A stretch of 64,000 bases of DNA from Quadrisphaera sp. DSM 44207 (GCF_900101335.1 NZ_FNKA01000003.1:558001-622000), one strand, 5' to 3'. Shown: positions 48,414 through 57,195, counted from the stretch's first letter. Numbers and translations are program-made. Notes: generated by a model not told the origin, from the sequence alone.

Positions 48414-49760
48414 ATGAGCAGCGTCCTCACGGTCTCGGGCGGTGTGCCCCTGCGGGGCACCGTGGCCGTCCGCGGAGCCAAGAACTTCGTGTCCAAGGCG
48501 ATGGTCGCGGCGCTGCTGGGAGAGACCACCAGCCGCCTGCGCAACGTCCCAGACATCCGCGACGTCGGCGTGGTGCGGGGGCTGCTGGAGCTGCACGGCG
48601 TGCAGGTCTGCGGCGGCCCGGACGGCGCCGACGGCGAGCTGCTGATGGACCCGGTCAACGTCGAGCGCGCCAACGTCGCCGACATCGACGCGCACGCCGG
48701 CGCCAGCCGCATCCCCGTGCTGCTCTGCGGCCCGCTGGTGCACCGCCTCGGGGCCGCGTTCATCCCCGACCTCGGCGGCTGCCGCATCGGGGACCGCCCC
48801 ATCAACTACCACCTCGACGTGCTGCGCCAGTTCGGCGCCGTCGTCGAGAAGCTGCCCAGCGGCATCGCGATCTCCGCGCCCCGCCGGCTGCGCGGCACCC
48901 GCCTGGAGCTGCCGTACCCGAGCGTCGGCACGACCGAGCAGGTGCTCCTGACCGCCGTGCGCGCCGAGGGCGTCACCGAGCTGCGCAACGCCGCCATCGA
49001 GCCGGAGATCGGCGACCTGATCGCCGTGCTGCAGAAGATGGGCGCGATCATCAGCGTCGACACCGACCGCGTGATCCGCGTCGAGGGCGTCGACTCCCTG
49101 ACCGGCTACGACCACCGCGCGCTGCCCGACCGGATCGAGGCGGCCTCGTGGGCCTCCGCCGCGCTGGCGACGCAGGGCGACGTCTACGTCGCCGGCGCCC
49201 GCCAGCCCGACATGACGACCTTCCTCAACACCTTCCGGAAGATCGGCGGCGCCTTCGACATCGACGACGACGGCATCCGCTTCTTCCACCCCGGCGGGCC
49301 GCTGCGCTCGATCCCGCTGGAGACCGACGTCCACCCGGGCTTCATGACCGACTGGCAGCAGCCCCTGGTCGTCGCCCTCACCCAGGCGCAGGGCCTCTCG
49401 ATCGTCCACGAGACGGTCTACGAGAACCGCATGGGCTTCACCGACGCCCTGGTGCGCATGGGCGCGACGATCCAGACCTACCGCGAGTGCCTGGGCTCGA
49501 CCCCGTGCCGCTTCGGGGCGCAGGACTTCAAGCACTCGGCCGTCATCAGCGGGCCCACCCCGCTGCACGGCGCGGACATCGAGGTGCCCGACCTGCGCGG
49601 CGGGTTCAGCCACCTGATCGCCGCCCTGGCCGCCGAGGGCACCTCCCGGGTGCACGGCATCGACCTCATCGACCGCGGCTACGAGCACTTCGCCGACAAG
49701 CTGGCCGGTCTCGGGGCGCAGGTCAGCCGGGACACCGCGCCGGTCCCGGCCGTGGCCTGA
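48414..49760 (+). CDS. murA: UDP-N-acetylglucosamine 1-carboxyvinyltransferase
   Basis: A 448-residue enzyme for the first committed step of peptidoglycan synthesis, moving enolpyruvate from PEP to UDP-GlcNAc. LRGTVAVRGAKNFVSKAMVAALL carries the Lys-Asn pair. The catalytic Cys is in DLGGCRIGDRPINYHL, so it is the fosfomycin-sensitive Cys type rather than the mycobacterial Asp type. C-terminal blocks are EVPDLRGGFSHLIAALAAEGTSRV and IDRGYEHF. ATG 48414 has CAGACT 9 nt upstream. Its last 38 bp overlap the convergent cofC. Confidence 0.94.
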   Translation: MSSVLTVSGGVPLRGTVAVRGAKNFVSKAMVAALLGETTSRLRNVPDIRDVGVVRGLLELHGVQVCGGPDGADGELLMDPVNVERANVADIDAHAGASRIPVLLCGPLVHRLGAAFIPDLGGCRIGDRPINYHLDVLRQFGAVVEKLPSGIAISAPRRLRGTRLELPYPSVGTTEQVLLTAVRAEGVTELRNAAIEPEIGDLIAVLQKMGAIISVDTDRVIRVEGVDSLTGYDHRALPDRIEAASWASAALATQGDVYVAGARQPDMTTFLNTFRKIGGAFDIDDDGIRFFHPGGPLRSIPLETDVHPGFMTDWQQPLVVALTQAQGLSIVHETVYENRMGFTDALVRMGATIQTYRECLGSTPCRFGAQDFKHSAVISGPTPLHGADIEVPDLRGGFSHLIAALAAEGTSRVHGIDLIDRGYEHFADKLAGLGAQVSRDTAPVPAVA

Positions 49761-50484
49761 GGCCCGCGCCACCGGCCGGCCCCGGGCTCCCGGCCAGCGG
49801 CGGGCTCCCGGCCAGCGCGGCGGCGGTGCGCGGGCCGACGCCGAGGCGCTGGGCCTGCGCCAGCTCCCCCGGCGTGTCGACGTCGCGGCGCAGGCGCGGG
49901 GCGTCCAGGTCCAGCCGCAGCGCGCCGGCCGCCGCGTGCGCGGCGGCCGAGCCGGCCCCGAAGCGCGGGTGCAGGCGCTCCGCGTCGGCGGCCGCGAGCA
50001 GCACCGTGCCGGTGCCCTCGGCGTCGGGGACCAGCACCGACGCGGCGCCGCGCGCCAGCGCGCCCTCGACGGCGGCGAGGGCGTCGTCGAGCACCCGCGG
50101 GCGCAGGCACGGCAGGTCGGCGAGCAGGACGGCGACCGGCCCGCCCGCCTGCGCGGCGGCGCGCACGCCGTCGCCGACCGCGGCCAGCAGCCCCGCGCCG
50201 GGGCAGGACTCCGCCACCACCCGGCCGCCGGCGTCGCGGGCGCGGGCGGCCACCTGCGGGTCCGCCGTCACGACGTGGGCCGCCGCCGTGCGGGAGGCGG
50301 CGAGGACGGCGTCGAGGCAGTCGAGCGCCACCGCCGTGGCCAGCGCCGCGCGGGGGGCCGCGGGGCCGCCCAGGCGGCTCTTCGCGCCGGGCCCGCCCTT
50401 GACCGGCAGCACCACCTGCCACCCGCCCGGCCGCGGCGCGCCCGGGGAGCTCCCGGCGGGCGCGTGCGGGGCTCGAGGGGGCAC
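49723..50484 (-). CDS. cofC: 2-phospho-L-lactate/phosphoenolpyruvate guanylyltransferase
   Basis: A 253-residue nucleotidyltransferase of coenzyme F420 synthesis. It shows WQVVLPVKGGPGAKSRLGG (nucleotide loop), VVTADPQVAARARDAGGRVVAE, VAVLLADLPCLRPRVLDDAL (metal Asp) and ASVLVPDAEGTGTVLLAA, then FGAGSAAAH and RRDVDTPGEL. GTG 50484 is preceded by CAGGAT at 6 nt. A Pro/Gly-rich tail of about 30 residues (repeated LAGSP) runs into the murA 3' end and may reflect a lost earlier stop. F420 use fits an actinobacterium. Confidence 0.88.
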   Translation of the reverse strand: MPPRAPHAPAGSSPGAPRPGGWQVVLPVKGGPGAKSRLGGPAAPRAALATAVALDCLDAVLAASRTAAAHVVTADPQVAARARDAGGRVVAESCPGAGLLAAVGDGVRAAAQAGGPVAVLLADLPCLRPRVLDDALAAVEGALARGAASVLVPDAEGTGTVLLAAADAERLHPRFGAGSAAAHAAAGALRLDLDAPRLRRDVDTPGELAQAQRLGVGPRTAAALAGSPPLAGSPGPAGGAGLRPRPGPARCPG

Positions 50485-50490
50485 CGGGCG

Positions 50491-50496
50491 ATCCTG
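50491..50496 (-). promoter_or_regulatory. candidate -10 of cofC (CAGGAT)
   Basis: On the minus strand CAGGAT ends 6 nt before GTG 50484. Confidence 0.35.
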
Positions 50497-50531
50497 CCAG
50501 CCGCCGCGGCGGACCGGCGCGGGGCAGCCGC

Positions 50532-50537
50532 TAGCCT
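50532..50537 (+). promoter_or_regulatory. leaderless -10 of plsC (TAGCCT)
   Basis: TAGCCT ends 8 nt before GTG 50546, with no ribosome site between. Confidence 0.6.
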
Positions 50538-50545
50538 CCTGGTCC

Positions 50546-51295
50546 GTGGCGGTGCTCCAGCGCGGGATCGGTCCGGCCTTCAACGCGGCGGCCCTGCTGC
50601 TGCGGCCACCCCTGCGGCTGCTGACCACCCGCTCGTGGCAGGGCGCGCAGCACCTGCCGCGCGACCGCGGCTTCGTCGTCGTCTCCAACCACGTCTCGTG
50701 GTCCGATCCGGTCACCCTCGCCGACTTCCTGCTCACCCACGGGGTGCGGCCCCGCTTCCTCGCCAAGCAGAGCCTGTTCGAGGTCCCCGTGGTCGGCGCG
50801 GTGCTGCGCGCGACCCGCCAGGTGCCCGTGCTGCGCGGCACCAGCGACGTCACCACCGCCCTGTCCGCGGCGCAGGAGGCGGTGCTGGCCGGTGAGTGCG
50901 TCGTCGTCTACCCCGACGGCACCCTGACCAAGGACCCGCAGCAGTGGCCCATGGCCGGCAAGACGGGCGCGGCCCGCATCGCGCTGGCCACCGGCTGCCC
51001 CGTGGTGCCGCTCGCCCAGTGGGGCCCGCACCAGCTGCTGCCCCGCGTCGGCCGCCCGCAGCTGTGGCCGCGCCCGCGCCTGCGGGTGCTCGTCGGCGAG
51101 CCGGTGGACCTGTCCGCCTTCGCCGGCCGGCCGCTGACGAGCGAGGTGCTGCGCGAGGCCACCGAGGTGGTCGTCGGGGCCGTCACCGCGCTGCTGGAGC
51201 AGCTGCGCGGGGAGAGCGCGCCGCCGCGGTGGGACCCGCGCACGGGGGCCCGGCGCCCCGCGGGCTCGGACGCGGGCCCGCTGGACGCCGCGTGA
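50546..51295 (+). CDS. plsC: 1-acyl-sn-glycerol-3-phosphate acyltransferase
   Basis: A 249-residue membrane-associated acyltransferase of phospholipid synthesis. The NHVSWSDP motif supplies the H-x4-D pair, and VVVYPDGTLTKDP is the acceptor-binding block in the form common in actinobacteria. One N-terminal amphipathic/hydrophobic stretch is present. GTG 50546 follows TAGCCT. The stop overlaps gpsA (GTGA), which makes glycerol-3-phosphate, so the pair serves the same pathway. The open frame continues far upstream, but only as antisense or out-of-frame translation of other genes. Confidence 0.9.
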   Translation: MAVLQRGIGPAFNAAALLLRPPLRLLTTRSWQGAQHLPRDRGFVVVSNHVSWSDPVTLADFLLTHGVRPRFLAKQSLFEVPVVGAVLRATRQVPVLRGTSDVTTALSAAQEAVLAGECVVVYPDGTLTKDPQQWPMAGKTGAARIALATGCPVVPLAQWGPHQLLPRVGRPQLWPRPRLRVLVGEPVDLSAFAGRPLTSEVLREATEVVVGAVTALLEQLRGESAPPRWDPRTGARRPAGSDAGPLDAA

Positions 51296-52323
51296 GGGCG
51301 GCCGCCGCGCGCCGCGTCGCCGTCCTCGGGGCGGGCAGCTGGGGCACCACCTTCGCCCAGGTCCTCGCCGACGCCTCCGCGCACGCCCGCGTCGTCGTCT
51401 GGGGGCGGCGCGCGGAGGTCGTCTCCGGCATCGCGGAGCGCTCCGAGAACCCCGCGTACCTGCCCGGGGTGCGGCTGCCGGCCGGCGTGACCGCGACCCG
51501 GGACGCAGGCGAGGCGCTGGAGGGCGCCGACCTCGTCGTCCTCGCCGTGCCCGTCCAGCAGCTGCGCGCCACCCTGGCGCGCCACGCGGCCGCGGTGCCG
51601 CCCGGCGCGGTGGTCGTCAGCCTCCTCAAGGGCCTGGAGGCGCAGACGCACCTGCGGGTCACGCAGGTCGTCGAGGAGGTGCTGCGCGCGCAGCCGCACG
51701 GGCCGCCGCCCGTCGCGGTGGTCTCCGGCCCCAACCTCGCGCGGGAGATCGCCGAGCGGCGCCCGACCGCGACCGTGGTGGCCGCCGCGGACGCCGCCGT
51801 CGCCGCCGCCGTCGCCCGGGCGTGCTCCACGAGCTACTTCCGCCCCTTCACGTCGCAGGACGTCGTGGGCGTGGAGGTCGCCGGAGCGGTGAAGAACCTG
51901 CTCGCCGTGGCCGTGGGCCTGTCCGAGGGCCTGGGCCTGGGGGACAACGCCAAGGCCTCGGTGATGGCCCGCGGCCTCGCCGAGACCACGCGGCTGGTCA
52001 TGGCGCTCGGCGGCTCGGCGGCCACGGTCGCCGGCCTGGCCGGCGCGGGGGACGCCTTCGCCACGTGCGCCTCGAACCTGTCGCGCAACCACCGCCTGGG
52101 CGTCGGCCTCAGCCGGGGCGAGCGCCTCGAGGACGTCCTCGCCGGCCTCGGCGGAACGGCCGAGGCGGTGGCGACGTCCCGGTCGGTCACCGAGCTGGCC
52201 GCGGGCGTCGGCGTCGCGATGCCGGTGGTGGAGCAGGTCACGGCCGTGCTGCACCGCGGGCGCCACCCGCGCGAGGCGGCCGCGCTGCTGCTCTCCCGGC
52301 CCGTGGGCCCCGAGGCGGCCTAG
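51292..52323 (+). CDS. gpsA: glycerol-3-phosphate dehydrogenase, NAD(P)-dependent
   Basis: A 343-residue enzyme that reduces dihydroxyacetone phosphate to glycerol-3-phosphate. RRVAVLGAGSWGTTFAQVLADA is the nucleotide fold, SGPNLAREIAERRPTA and VVGVEVAGAVKNLLAVAVGLSEGLGLGDNAKASVMARGL hold the catalytic Lys and substrate residues, and GLAGAGDAFATCASNLSRNHRLGVGLSRG is the C-terminal block. GTG 51292 overlaps plsC. The GNAT gene follows after 2 bp. Confidence 0.95.
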   Translation: MRAAAARRVAVLGAGSWGTTFAQVLADASAHARVVVWGRRAEVVSGIAERSENPAYLPGVRLPAGVTATRDAGEALEGADLVVLAVPVQQLRATLARHAAAVPPGAVVVSLLKGLEAQTHLRVTQVVEEVLRAQPHGPPPVAVVSGPNLAREIAERRPTATVVAAADAAVAAAVARACSTSYFRPFTSQDVVGVEVAGAVKNLLAVAVGLSEGLGLGDNAKASVMARGLAETTRLVMALGGSAATVAGLAGAGDAFATCASNLSRNHRLGVGLSRGERLEDVLAGLGGTAEAVATSRSVTELAAGVGVAMPVVEQVTAVLHRGRHPREAAALLLSRPVGPEAA

Positions 52324-52325
52324 CC

Positions 52326-52946
52326 GTGGGGGCCGACGCCGCCGACGGCGACGAGGTCGTCCTCGGGCTGGGCGCCGAGCCGAGCGGCCTGCGGACCGCC
52401 GAGGTGCGCCGGGTGGACGTGGCGGCAGCGACCCCCGACGACGCCCTGGCGCTCGCGGAGCTGGCGGCGCGCACCTTCCCCCTCGCCTGCCCGCCCGGGA
52501 CGGACCCCGCCGCCGTGGCGCGGCACGTCGCCGAGGAGCTCGCCCCCGAGCGGTTCGCCGCCTGGGCGCGAGACCGCGACCGCGTCCTGCTGCTGGCCCG
52601 CCGGGAGGGCGCCGCCGGGCCCGCCGGGTACGTCCTCCTGGTCGCGGACCCCGCACCGCCAGCGCCCGTGGCGGGCCCGGCCGTGCTGCTGTCCAAGGCG
52701 TACGTGGCGGCCGACGAGCAGGGGTCGGGGCTGGCGCGGGTGCTCGTGGTGGCCGCTCTCGGTGCCGCCCGGGAGCGCTTCGGCGCGCGCCCGGTGTGGC
52801 TGGGGACGAACCGGCAGAACGCACGCGCGCAGGCGTTCTACCGCCGGCTCGGCTTCGAGCAGGTCGGGAGCCGGACGTTCGTCGTCGGCGGCCAGGAGCA
52901 CGACGACGTCGTCCTGCTCCTGGCGGACGGCGCGCCCGCCGGCTGA
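52326..52946 (+). CDS. GNAT-family N-acetyltransferase
   Basis: A 206-residue acetyltransferase. The acetyl-CoA part is seen as LSKAYVAADEQGSGLARVLVVAALGAARERFG, followed by VWLGTNRQNARAQAFYRRLGFEQVGSRTFVVGGQEHDDVVL. The pyrophosphate loop EQGSGLA stands for the usual Q/RxxGxG/A. The first 35 residues are a less conserved extension. The substrate is unknown. GTG 52326 is 2 bp after gpsA, so it is co-transcribed. Confidence 0.85.
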   Translation: MGADAADGDEVVLGLGAEPSGLRTAEVRRVDVAAATPDDALALAELAARTFPLACPPGTDPAAVARHVAEELAPERFAAWARDRDRVLLLARREGAAGPAGYVLLVADPAPPAPVAGPAVLLSKAYVAADEQGSGLARVLVVAALGAARERFGARPVWLGTNRQNARAQAFYRRLGFEQVGSRTFVVGGQEHDDVVLLLADGAPAG

Positions 52947-52952
52947 CGGCGC

Positions 52953-54104
52953 TCAGGGGCCGCCCGGGCTCCACACCGCGTCGAGCGCCTGCGCCAGGTC
53001 GCTCCACAGGTCCTCGACGTCCTCGACGCCGACCGAGAGCCGCAGCAGCGCCTCGGGGACGACGTCGGGCTCGCTGGCGTGGCGCCGGCGCCGCTCCAGC
53101 GTCGACTCCACCCCGCCGAGGCTCGTGGCGGGCAGCCACAGCCGCACGGCGGCGCACACGGCGTCGGCGGCCGCGGCACCGCCGCGCACCTCCAGGGAGA
53201 CCACGGCGCCGAAGCCGCGCATCTGCGCGAGCGCGAGCGCGTGCCCGGGGTCGTCGGGCAGCGAGGGGTGGCGCACGCGGGAGACCGCCGGGTGCTCGCG
53301 CAGCCGCCGCGCCAGCTCGGCCGCCGAGGCCTGCGAGCGCTCGAGGCGCACCGACAGGGTGCGCACCCCGCGCAGCGCCAGCCACACCTCGAAGGGCCCC
53401 GGCACGGCGCCGTGCAGGGTGCGGGAGCGGTGCAGGGCCCCCAGCAGGTCGGCGTCCGCCGTGACCACCGCGCCGAGGACGACGTCGGAGTGGCCGGCGA
53501 GGAACTTGGTCACCGAGTGCACGACGACGTCGGCGCCGAGGTCGAGCGGGCGCTGCACCAGCGGTGTGGCGAAGGTGTTGTCCACCACGGCCAGGGCCCC
53601 GGCGGCGCGCGCCGCGGCGCACAGGGCGCGCAGGTCGGCGACCTCCAGCAGCGGGTTGGTGGGGGACTCCAGCCACAGCAGCGCCGCGCCGTCCAGGGCT
53701 GCCTCGACGGCCGCGGTGTCCGTGGTGTCCAGGCGCCGCACCCGCAGCCGTCCGGCGGCGGCCAGCTCGTCGAGCAGGGCCAGGGTGGTGTTGTAGGCGC
53801 CGCGCGGGGTGAGCACGAGCCCGCCGGGCGGCACGCGGTCCAGGACGGCCGAGACGGCCGCCATGCCGGAGGCGAACACCCGCGCCGGAGCGCCCTCGAG
53901 CGCCTCGAGCACCTCCTCCAGCGCCTCCCAGGTGGGGTTGGCGAACCGCGCGTACATGCGCGCCGTCGGCTCCTGCGAGGAGTGGTACGTCGAGGTCAGC
54001 ACCAGCTCGGGGTTGACCGGCGCGTCCGGTGTGCGCGCAGGGCGGCCGGCGGCCACGGCCCGGGTGGCGGGGGACCAGGCGGCGCCGTGCTCGCGGGAGC
54101 TCAC
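52953..54104 (-). CDS. trans-sulfuration family PLP enzyme
   Basis: A 383-residue Cys/Met-metabolism PLP enzyme (cystathionine gamma-synthase/lyase type). It shows VLTSTYHSS, MYARFANPTWEALEEVLEALEGA, FASGMAAVSAVL, WLESPTNPLLEVADL, AVVDNTFATPLVQRPLDLGADVVVHSVTKFLAGHSDVV (PLP Lys) and the late SLGGVESTLERRRRH. Whether it acts as synthase or lyase cannot be told. GTG 54104 lies 6 nt after TAGCCT on the minus strand. It is convergent with the GNAT gene (6 bp) and divergent from ddl. Confidence 0.88.
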   Translation of the reverse strand: MSSREHGAAWSPATRAVAAGRPARTPDAPVNPELVLTSTYHSSQEPTARMYARFANPTWEALEEVLEALEGAPARVFASGMAAVSAVLDRVPPGGLVLTPRGAYNTTLALLDELAAAGRLRVRRLDTTDTAAVEAALDGAALLWLESPTNPLLEVADLRALCAAARAAGALAVVDNTFATPLVQRPLDLGADVVVHSVTKFLAGHSDVVLGAVVTADADLLGALHRSRTLHGAVPGPFEVWLALRGVRTLSVRLERSQASAAELARRLREHPAVSRVRHPSLPDDPGHALALAQMRGFGAVVSLEVRGGAAAADAVCAAVRLWLPATSLGGVESTLERRRRHASEPDVVPEALLRLSVGVEDVEDLWSDLAQALDAVWSPGGP

Positions 54105-54110
54105 CCGGGA

Positions 54111-54116
54111 AGGCTA
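54111..54116 (-). promoter_or_regulatory. leaderless -10 of the trans-sulfuration gene (TAGCCT)
   Basis: TAGCCT on the minus strand ends 6 nt before GTG 54104. It shares a 75-bp divergent region with the ddl promoter. Confidence 0.55.
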
Positions 54117-54165
54117 GGGGAGGCCAGGAGCCGTCGAGGCGCCCGCCCGGGCTCGCGCGCCCGGC

Positions 54166-54171
54166 TAGGGT
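54166..54171 (+). promoter_or_regulatory. leaderless -10 of ddl (TAGGGT)
   Basis: TAGGGT ends 8 nt before ATG 54180. Confidence 0.6.
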
Positions 54172-54179
54172 CGCGGGCC

Positions 54180-55325
54180 ATGGACGAGCACGGCCGACCC
54201 CCCGCCCGCCCGCGCGTCGCCGTGGTCTTCGGCGGCCGCTCGAGCGAGCACGCCATCAGCTGCGCCACGGCGGCCGGGGTGCTGGGGGCGCTGGACCGCG
54301 ACGCCTGGGACGTCGTCCCGGTCGGCGTCACCCGCGAGGGCCGCTGGGTGCTGGCCGCGGACGACCCCGGCCGGTGGCGCATCGCCGCCGGGGGCGCGCT
54401 GCCCGAGGTCACCGCGGGTGACGGGCCGCAGGTGCTGGTGCCCACGGCCGCGGACGAGCGCGACCTCGTCGTCCTCGAGCCCGACCGGGTGCCGCGCGCG
54501 CTGGGCGCCGTGGACGTCGTCCTGCCGCTGCTGCACGGCCCGTACGGCGAGGACGGCACGCTGCAGGGGCTGCTGGAGATGGGCAGCGTGCGCTACGCCG
54601 GCTCCGGGGTGCTCGCCTCCGCCCTGAGCATGGACAAGCACGTCGCCCGCACCGTGCTGGCCGGCGCGGGGCTGCCGGTCGGCCCCTGGACGGCGCTGCT
54701 GCCGGGGCAGTGGGAGCACGACCCCGAGGACTGCCGCCGCCGCGTCGGGGAGCTGGGGTGGCCGGTGTTCGTCAAGCCCGCGCGCGCCGGCTCCAGCATC
54801 GGCATCAGCCGGGTCACCGGCCCGCACGGCCTCGACGCCGCCGTGGAGCTGGCGCTGCGGCACGACCCCAAGGTCGTCGTGGAGGCCGGCGTGCCGGGCG
54901 TGCGGGAGGTCGAGTGCGGCGTGCTGCAGGACGTCGGGCCCGACGGGCGGCGCGCGGTGAGCACCTCGCTGCCCGGGGAGGTCGTCGTCGGCGGGGAGCA
55001 CGAGTTCTACGACTTCGAGGCCAAGTACCTCGACGAGGCCTCCGTGCAGCTGCTGTGCCCGGCGCCGCTGGACGAGGAGACCACCGCCCGGGTGCGCCAG
55101 ATCGCGGTGCGCGCGTTCGAGGCGGTGGGCGCCGAGGGGCTCGCCCGCGTCGACCTGTTCCTCACCGGCGACGGGCAGCTGCTGGTCAACGAGATCAACA
55201 CCATGCCGGGGTTCACGCAGCTGTCGATGTTCCCCCGCATGTGGGCCGCCACCGGGGTCGGCTACCCGGAGCTGGTGGACCGCCTGCTGCGCCACGCCCT
55301 GGCGCGCCCGACCGGCCTGCGCTGA
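54180..55325 (+). CDS. ddl: D-alanine--D-alanine ligase
   Basis: A 381-residue ATP-grasp ligase making the D-Ala-D-Ala end of the peptidoglycan stem. It shows VAVVFGGRSSEHAISCATA, LPLLHGPYGEDGTLQGLLEM, SALSMDKHVARTVL, WPVFVKPARAGSSIGISRV and the metal/substrate block RVDLFLTGDGQLLVNEINTMPGFTQLSMFPRMW. The start ATG 54180 is set by TAGGGT. It lies near murA in the same region, as in many actinobacteria. Confidence 0.95.
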   Translation: MDEHGRPPARPRVAVVFGGRSSEHAISCATAAGVLGALDRDAWDVVPVGVTREGRWVLAADDPGRWRIAAGGALPEVTAGDGPQVLVPTAADERDLVVLEPDRVPRALGAVDVVLPLLHGPYGEDGTLQGLLEMGSVRYAGSGVLASALSMDKHVARTVLAGAGLPVGPWTALLPGQWEHDPEDCRRRVGELGWPVFVKPARAGSSIGISRVTGPHGLDAAVELALRHDPKVVVEAGVPGVREVECGVLQDVGPDGRRAVSTSLPGEVVVGGEHEFYDFEAKYLDEASVQLLCPAPLDEETTARVRQIAVRAFEAVGAEGLARVDLFLTGDGQLLVNEINTMPGFTQLSMFPRMWAATGVGYPELVDRLLRHALARPTGLR

Positions 55326-55338
55326 CACCGCGCCCGCG

Positions 55339-55360
55339 CGGGGCACCGCACCGGTGCCGC
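55339..55360. terminator. hairpin between ddl and the DUF3515 gene
   Basis: GGCACCG and CGGTGCC pair across 3 nt with flanking G/C pairs, in the 51-bp gap between two convergent genes. Confidence 0.5.
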
Positions 55361-55376
55361 GCTCGGGGCGGCGGGC

Positions 55377-55853
55377 TCAGGTGCAGCTGCGCTCGCTGGG
55401 CAGGACCGAGACGGCGCCGCTGACGGCCGAGGCCACCGCCGCCAGCTCGCCGGCGGCCTCCGCCGGCGCCGACAGCTCCACCGCGGGCGCGCGCCCGAAG
55501 CTGACCCACACCACGCGGTCCCCGCCGGTCTCCTCCGGCGGCACCACGACCCAGTCCACGCCGGCCCCCTCGGGCCCCTCGACGAAGACGCACTCCCACG
55601 TCGTCGGCCCGGGGGAGGTCACGCCGCAGCGCAGCACGACCGGCGGGTCACCCCAGGCGGCGGTCGCCTGCGCGGTGGTCTCCCGGCGCGCCTCGTCGCC
55701 GACCTCCTCCGGCAGGGCGACGAGCACCTGCGAGCAGATCGGGTCCGTCGCGTCCGGCGCCGCCCGCGCCGTGACGGCGGCCGCGCACCCGCCCAGCGCC
55801 GCGCTCGCCAGCGCCGCTGCGGCGGCCCCGGCGAGCGCGGCGGGCCGCCTCAC
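55377..55853 (-). CDS. DUF3515 lipoprotein
   Basis: A 158-residue exported protein. It begins MRRPAALAGAAAAALASAALGGC, a lipoprotein signal peptide with lipobox LGGC. The mature part has four more cysteines (ICSQV, LRCGV, WECVF, RSCT), which could form two disulfides. The arrangement between ddl and thiL is typical of the actinobacterial DUF3515 family, of unknown function. Start GTG 55853. It follows the Lrp-like domain gene by 7 bp on the same strand. Confidence 0.82.
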   Translation of the reverse strand: MRRPAALAGAAAAALASAALGGCAAAVTARAAPDATDPICSQVLVALPEEVGDEARRETTAQATAAWGDPPVVLRCGVTSPGPTTWECVFVEGPEGAGVDWVVVPPEETGGDRVVWVSFGRAPAVELSAPAEAAGELAAVASAVSGAVSVLPSERSCT

Positions 55854-55860
55854 CGGGCCG

Positions 55861-56094
55861 TCACTCGTGGACGACGGTGCACGTGACCGTCCTCGTGATG
55901 CCGGGCACCCGCGAGAGCGTGCCCATGACGAGCGGGCCGAGCTCGTCGACGCCCGCCGCCCGCACGCGCACGACGACGTCGTAGGGGCCCATCACGCTCT
56001 CCGCGAGCACGACGCCGGGCAGCTGCACGACCTGCGCCGCGACGTCCGCGGCGCGCCCCACCTCGGTCTGCACCAGCACGTACGCCTCGACCAC
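55861..56094 (-). CDS. stand-alone Lrp/AsnC ligand-binding domain
   Basis: A 77-residue protein that consists only of the RAM (effector-binding) domain of Lrp/AsnC regulators: VEAYVLVQTEVGRAADVAAQVVQLPGVVLAESVMGPYDVVVRVRAAGVDEL. It has no DNA-binding helix-turn-helix. Such proteins may bind amino acids or modify partner regulators. Start GTG 56094. It is divergent from thiL with 91 bp between them. Confidence 0.85.
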   Translation of the reverse strand: MVEAYVLVQTEVGRAADVAAQVVQLPGVVLAESVMGPYDVVVRVRAAGVDELGPLVMGTLSRVPGITRTVTCTVVHE

Positions 56095-56173
56095 GTCGAC
56101 CGCTCCTCGTCGCTGCGCCGCACCGGGAGCCCCGGCACCCGACGGCGTCGGCCGGCCTGCGGAGGCGCCACGC

Positions 56174-56179
56174 TACCGT
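56174..56179 (+). promoter_or_regulatory. leaderless -10 of thiL (TACCGT)
   Basis: TACCGT ends 6 nt before GTG 56186. Confidence 0.55.
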
Positions 56180-56185
56180 GCCGAG

Positions 56186-57190
56186 GTGCCCCCTCCCGCG
56201 CCCGACGCGCACGGTCCGCGCGTCGCGGGGCTGGGGGAGGCCGGGCTGCTGGCCCGCCTCCTGCCGCTGCTGCCGGCCGGCCCCGCGGCCCTGCTGGGGC
56301 CCGGTGACGACGCCGCGCTCGTCGCCGCGCCCGACGCCCGCGTGGTCGCCACCACCGACGTGCTCGTCGAGGGCCGCGACTTCCGCCGCGACTGGTCCGG
56401 CGGCGCCGACGTCGGCTGGAAGGCCGCCGCGCAGAACCTCGCCGACGTCGCGGCCATGGGCGCGGTGCCCACGGGCCTGCTCGTCGCGCTGGCGGTGCCG
56501 CAGGACCTGCCGGCCGCGTGGGCCGAGGACCTCGCGCGCGGGCTGGCGGCCTGCTGCGCGCGGGCGGGCACGGGCGTGGTGGGCGGGGACCTGTCGGCGG
56601 CGTCGGAGGTCGTCGTCGCCGTGACGGCCCTGGGGGACCTGCAGGGGCGCCCTCCCGTGCGCCGCGACGGCGCGCGGGCGGGGGACGTGCTCGCGCTCGC
56701 GGGGCCGGTCGGCCGCTCGGCGGCGGGGCTGGACCTGCTGCTGGCCGGCCGGGAGGACCTGGCGCCGGACCTGGTGGCCGCCCACCGCCGTCCCACCCCG
56801 CCGCTGGAGGCCGGGCCGGCGGCCGCGCGGGCGGGCGCGAGCGCGATGCTCGACGTCAGCGACGGCCTCGGCCAGGACCTGGGCCGCCTCGCCGCGGCGT
56901 CCGGGGTGCACGTCGACGTCGACGACGCGGCCGTGCGGCAGCTGGCCGCCGACCTGCTCCCGGCCGCCGGGGGCCTGGCCGGGGAGCGGGGAGGCCCGGG
57001 CCTGGCGCGGCGGTGGGTGCTGGCCGGCGGGGAGGACCACGCGCTCGTCGCCGCCTTCCCCGCCTCCGCGTCCCCGCCCGCGCCGTTCCGGCGCCTCGGC
57101 CGCGTCGTGCCCGCGCGCACCGACCGGCCCGCGCTCACCGTCGGCGGCGCCGCGGACGCCGTCCTGGGCGGCTGGGACCACTTCGCCTGA
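56186..57190 (+). CDS. thiL: thiamine-monophosphate kinase
   Basis: A 334-residue AIR-synthase-fold kinase that makes thiamine diphosphate, the cofactor of IlvB encoded in this window. Visible are LLGPGDDAALVAAPDARVVATTDVLVEGRDFR, WKAAAQNLADVAAMGAVP, VGGDLSAASEVVVAVTALG, AMLDVSDGLGQDLGRLA and LAGGEDHALVAAFP. GTG 56186 follows TACCGT. A bidirectional hairpin separates it from rpmB. Confidence 0.93.
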   Translation: MPPPAPDAHGPRVAGLGEAGLLARLLPLLPAGPAALLGPGDDAALVAAPDARVVATTDVLVEGRDFRRDWSGGADVGWKAAAQNLADVAAMGAVPTGLLVALAVPQDLPAAWAEDLARGLAACCARAGTGVVGGDLSAASEVVVAVTALGDLQGRPPVRRDGARAGDVLALAGPVGRSAAGLDLLLAGREDLAPDLVAAHRRPTPPLEAGPAAARAGASAMLDVSDGLGQDLGRLAAASGVHVDVDDAAVRQLAADLLPAAGGLAGERGGPGLARRWVLAGGEDHALVAAFPASASPPAPFRRLGRVVPARTDRPALTVGGAADAVLGGWDHFA

Positions 57191-57195
57191 CAGCG

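Noticed and set aside
45548-51295. A 1915-codon open frame on the plus strand
   Set aside because: Only the last 249 codons (plsC) show a protein family. The rest is out-of-frame translation of leuC, leuD and murA and antisense of DoxX-like and cofC genes, open because GC-rich DNA lacks stops.
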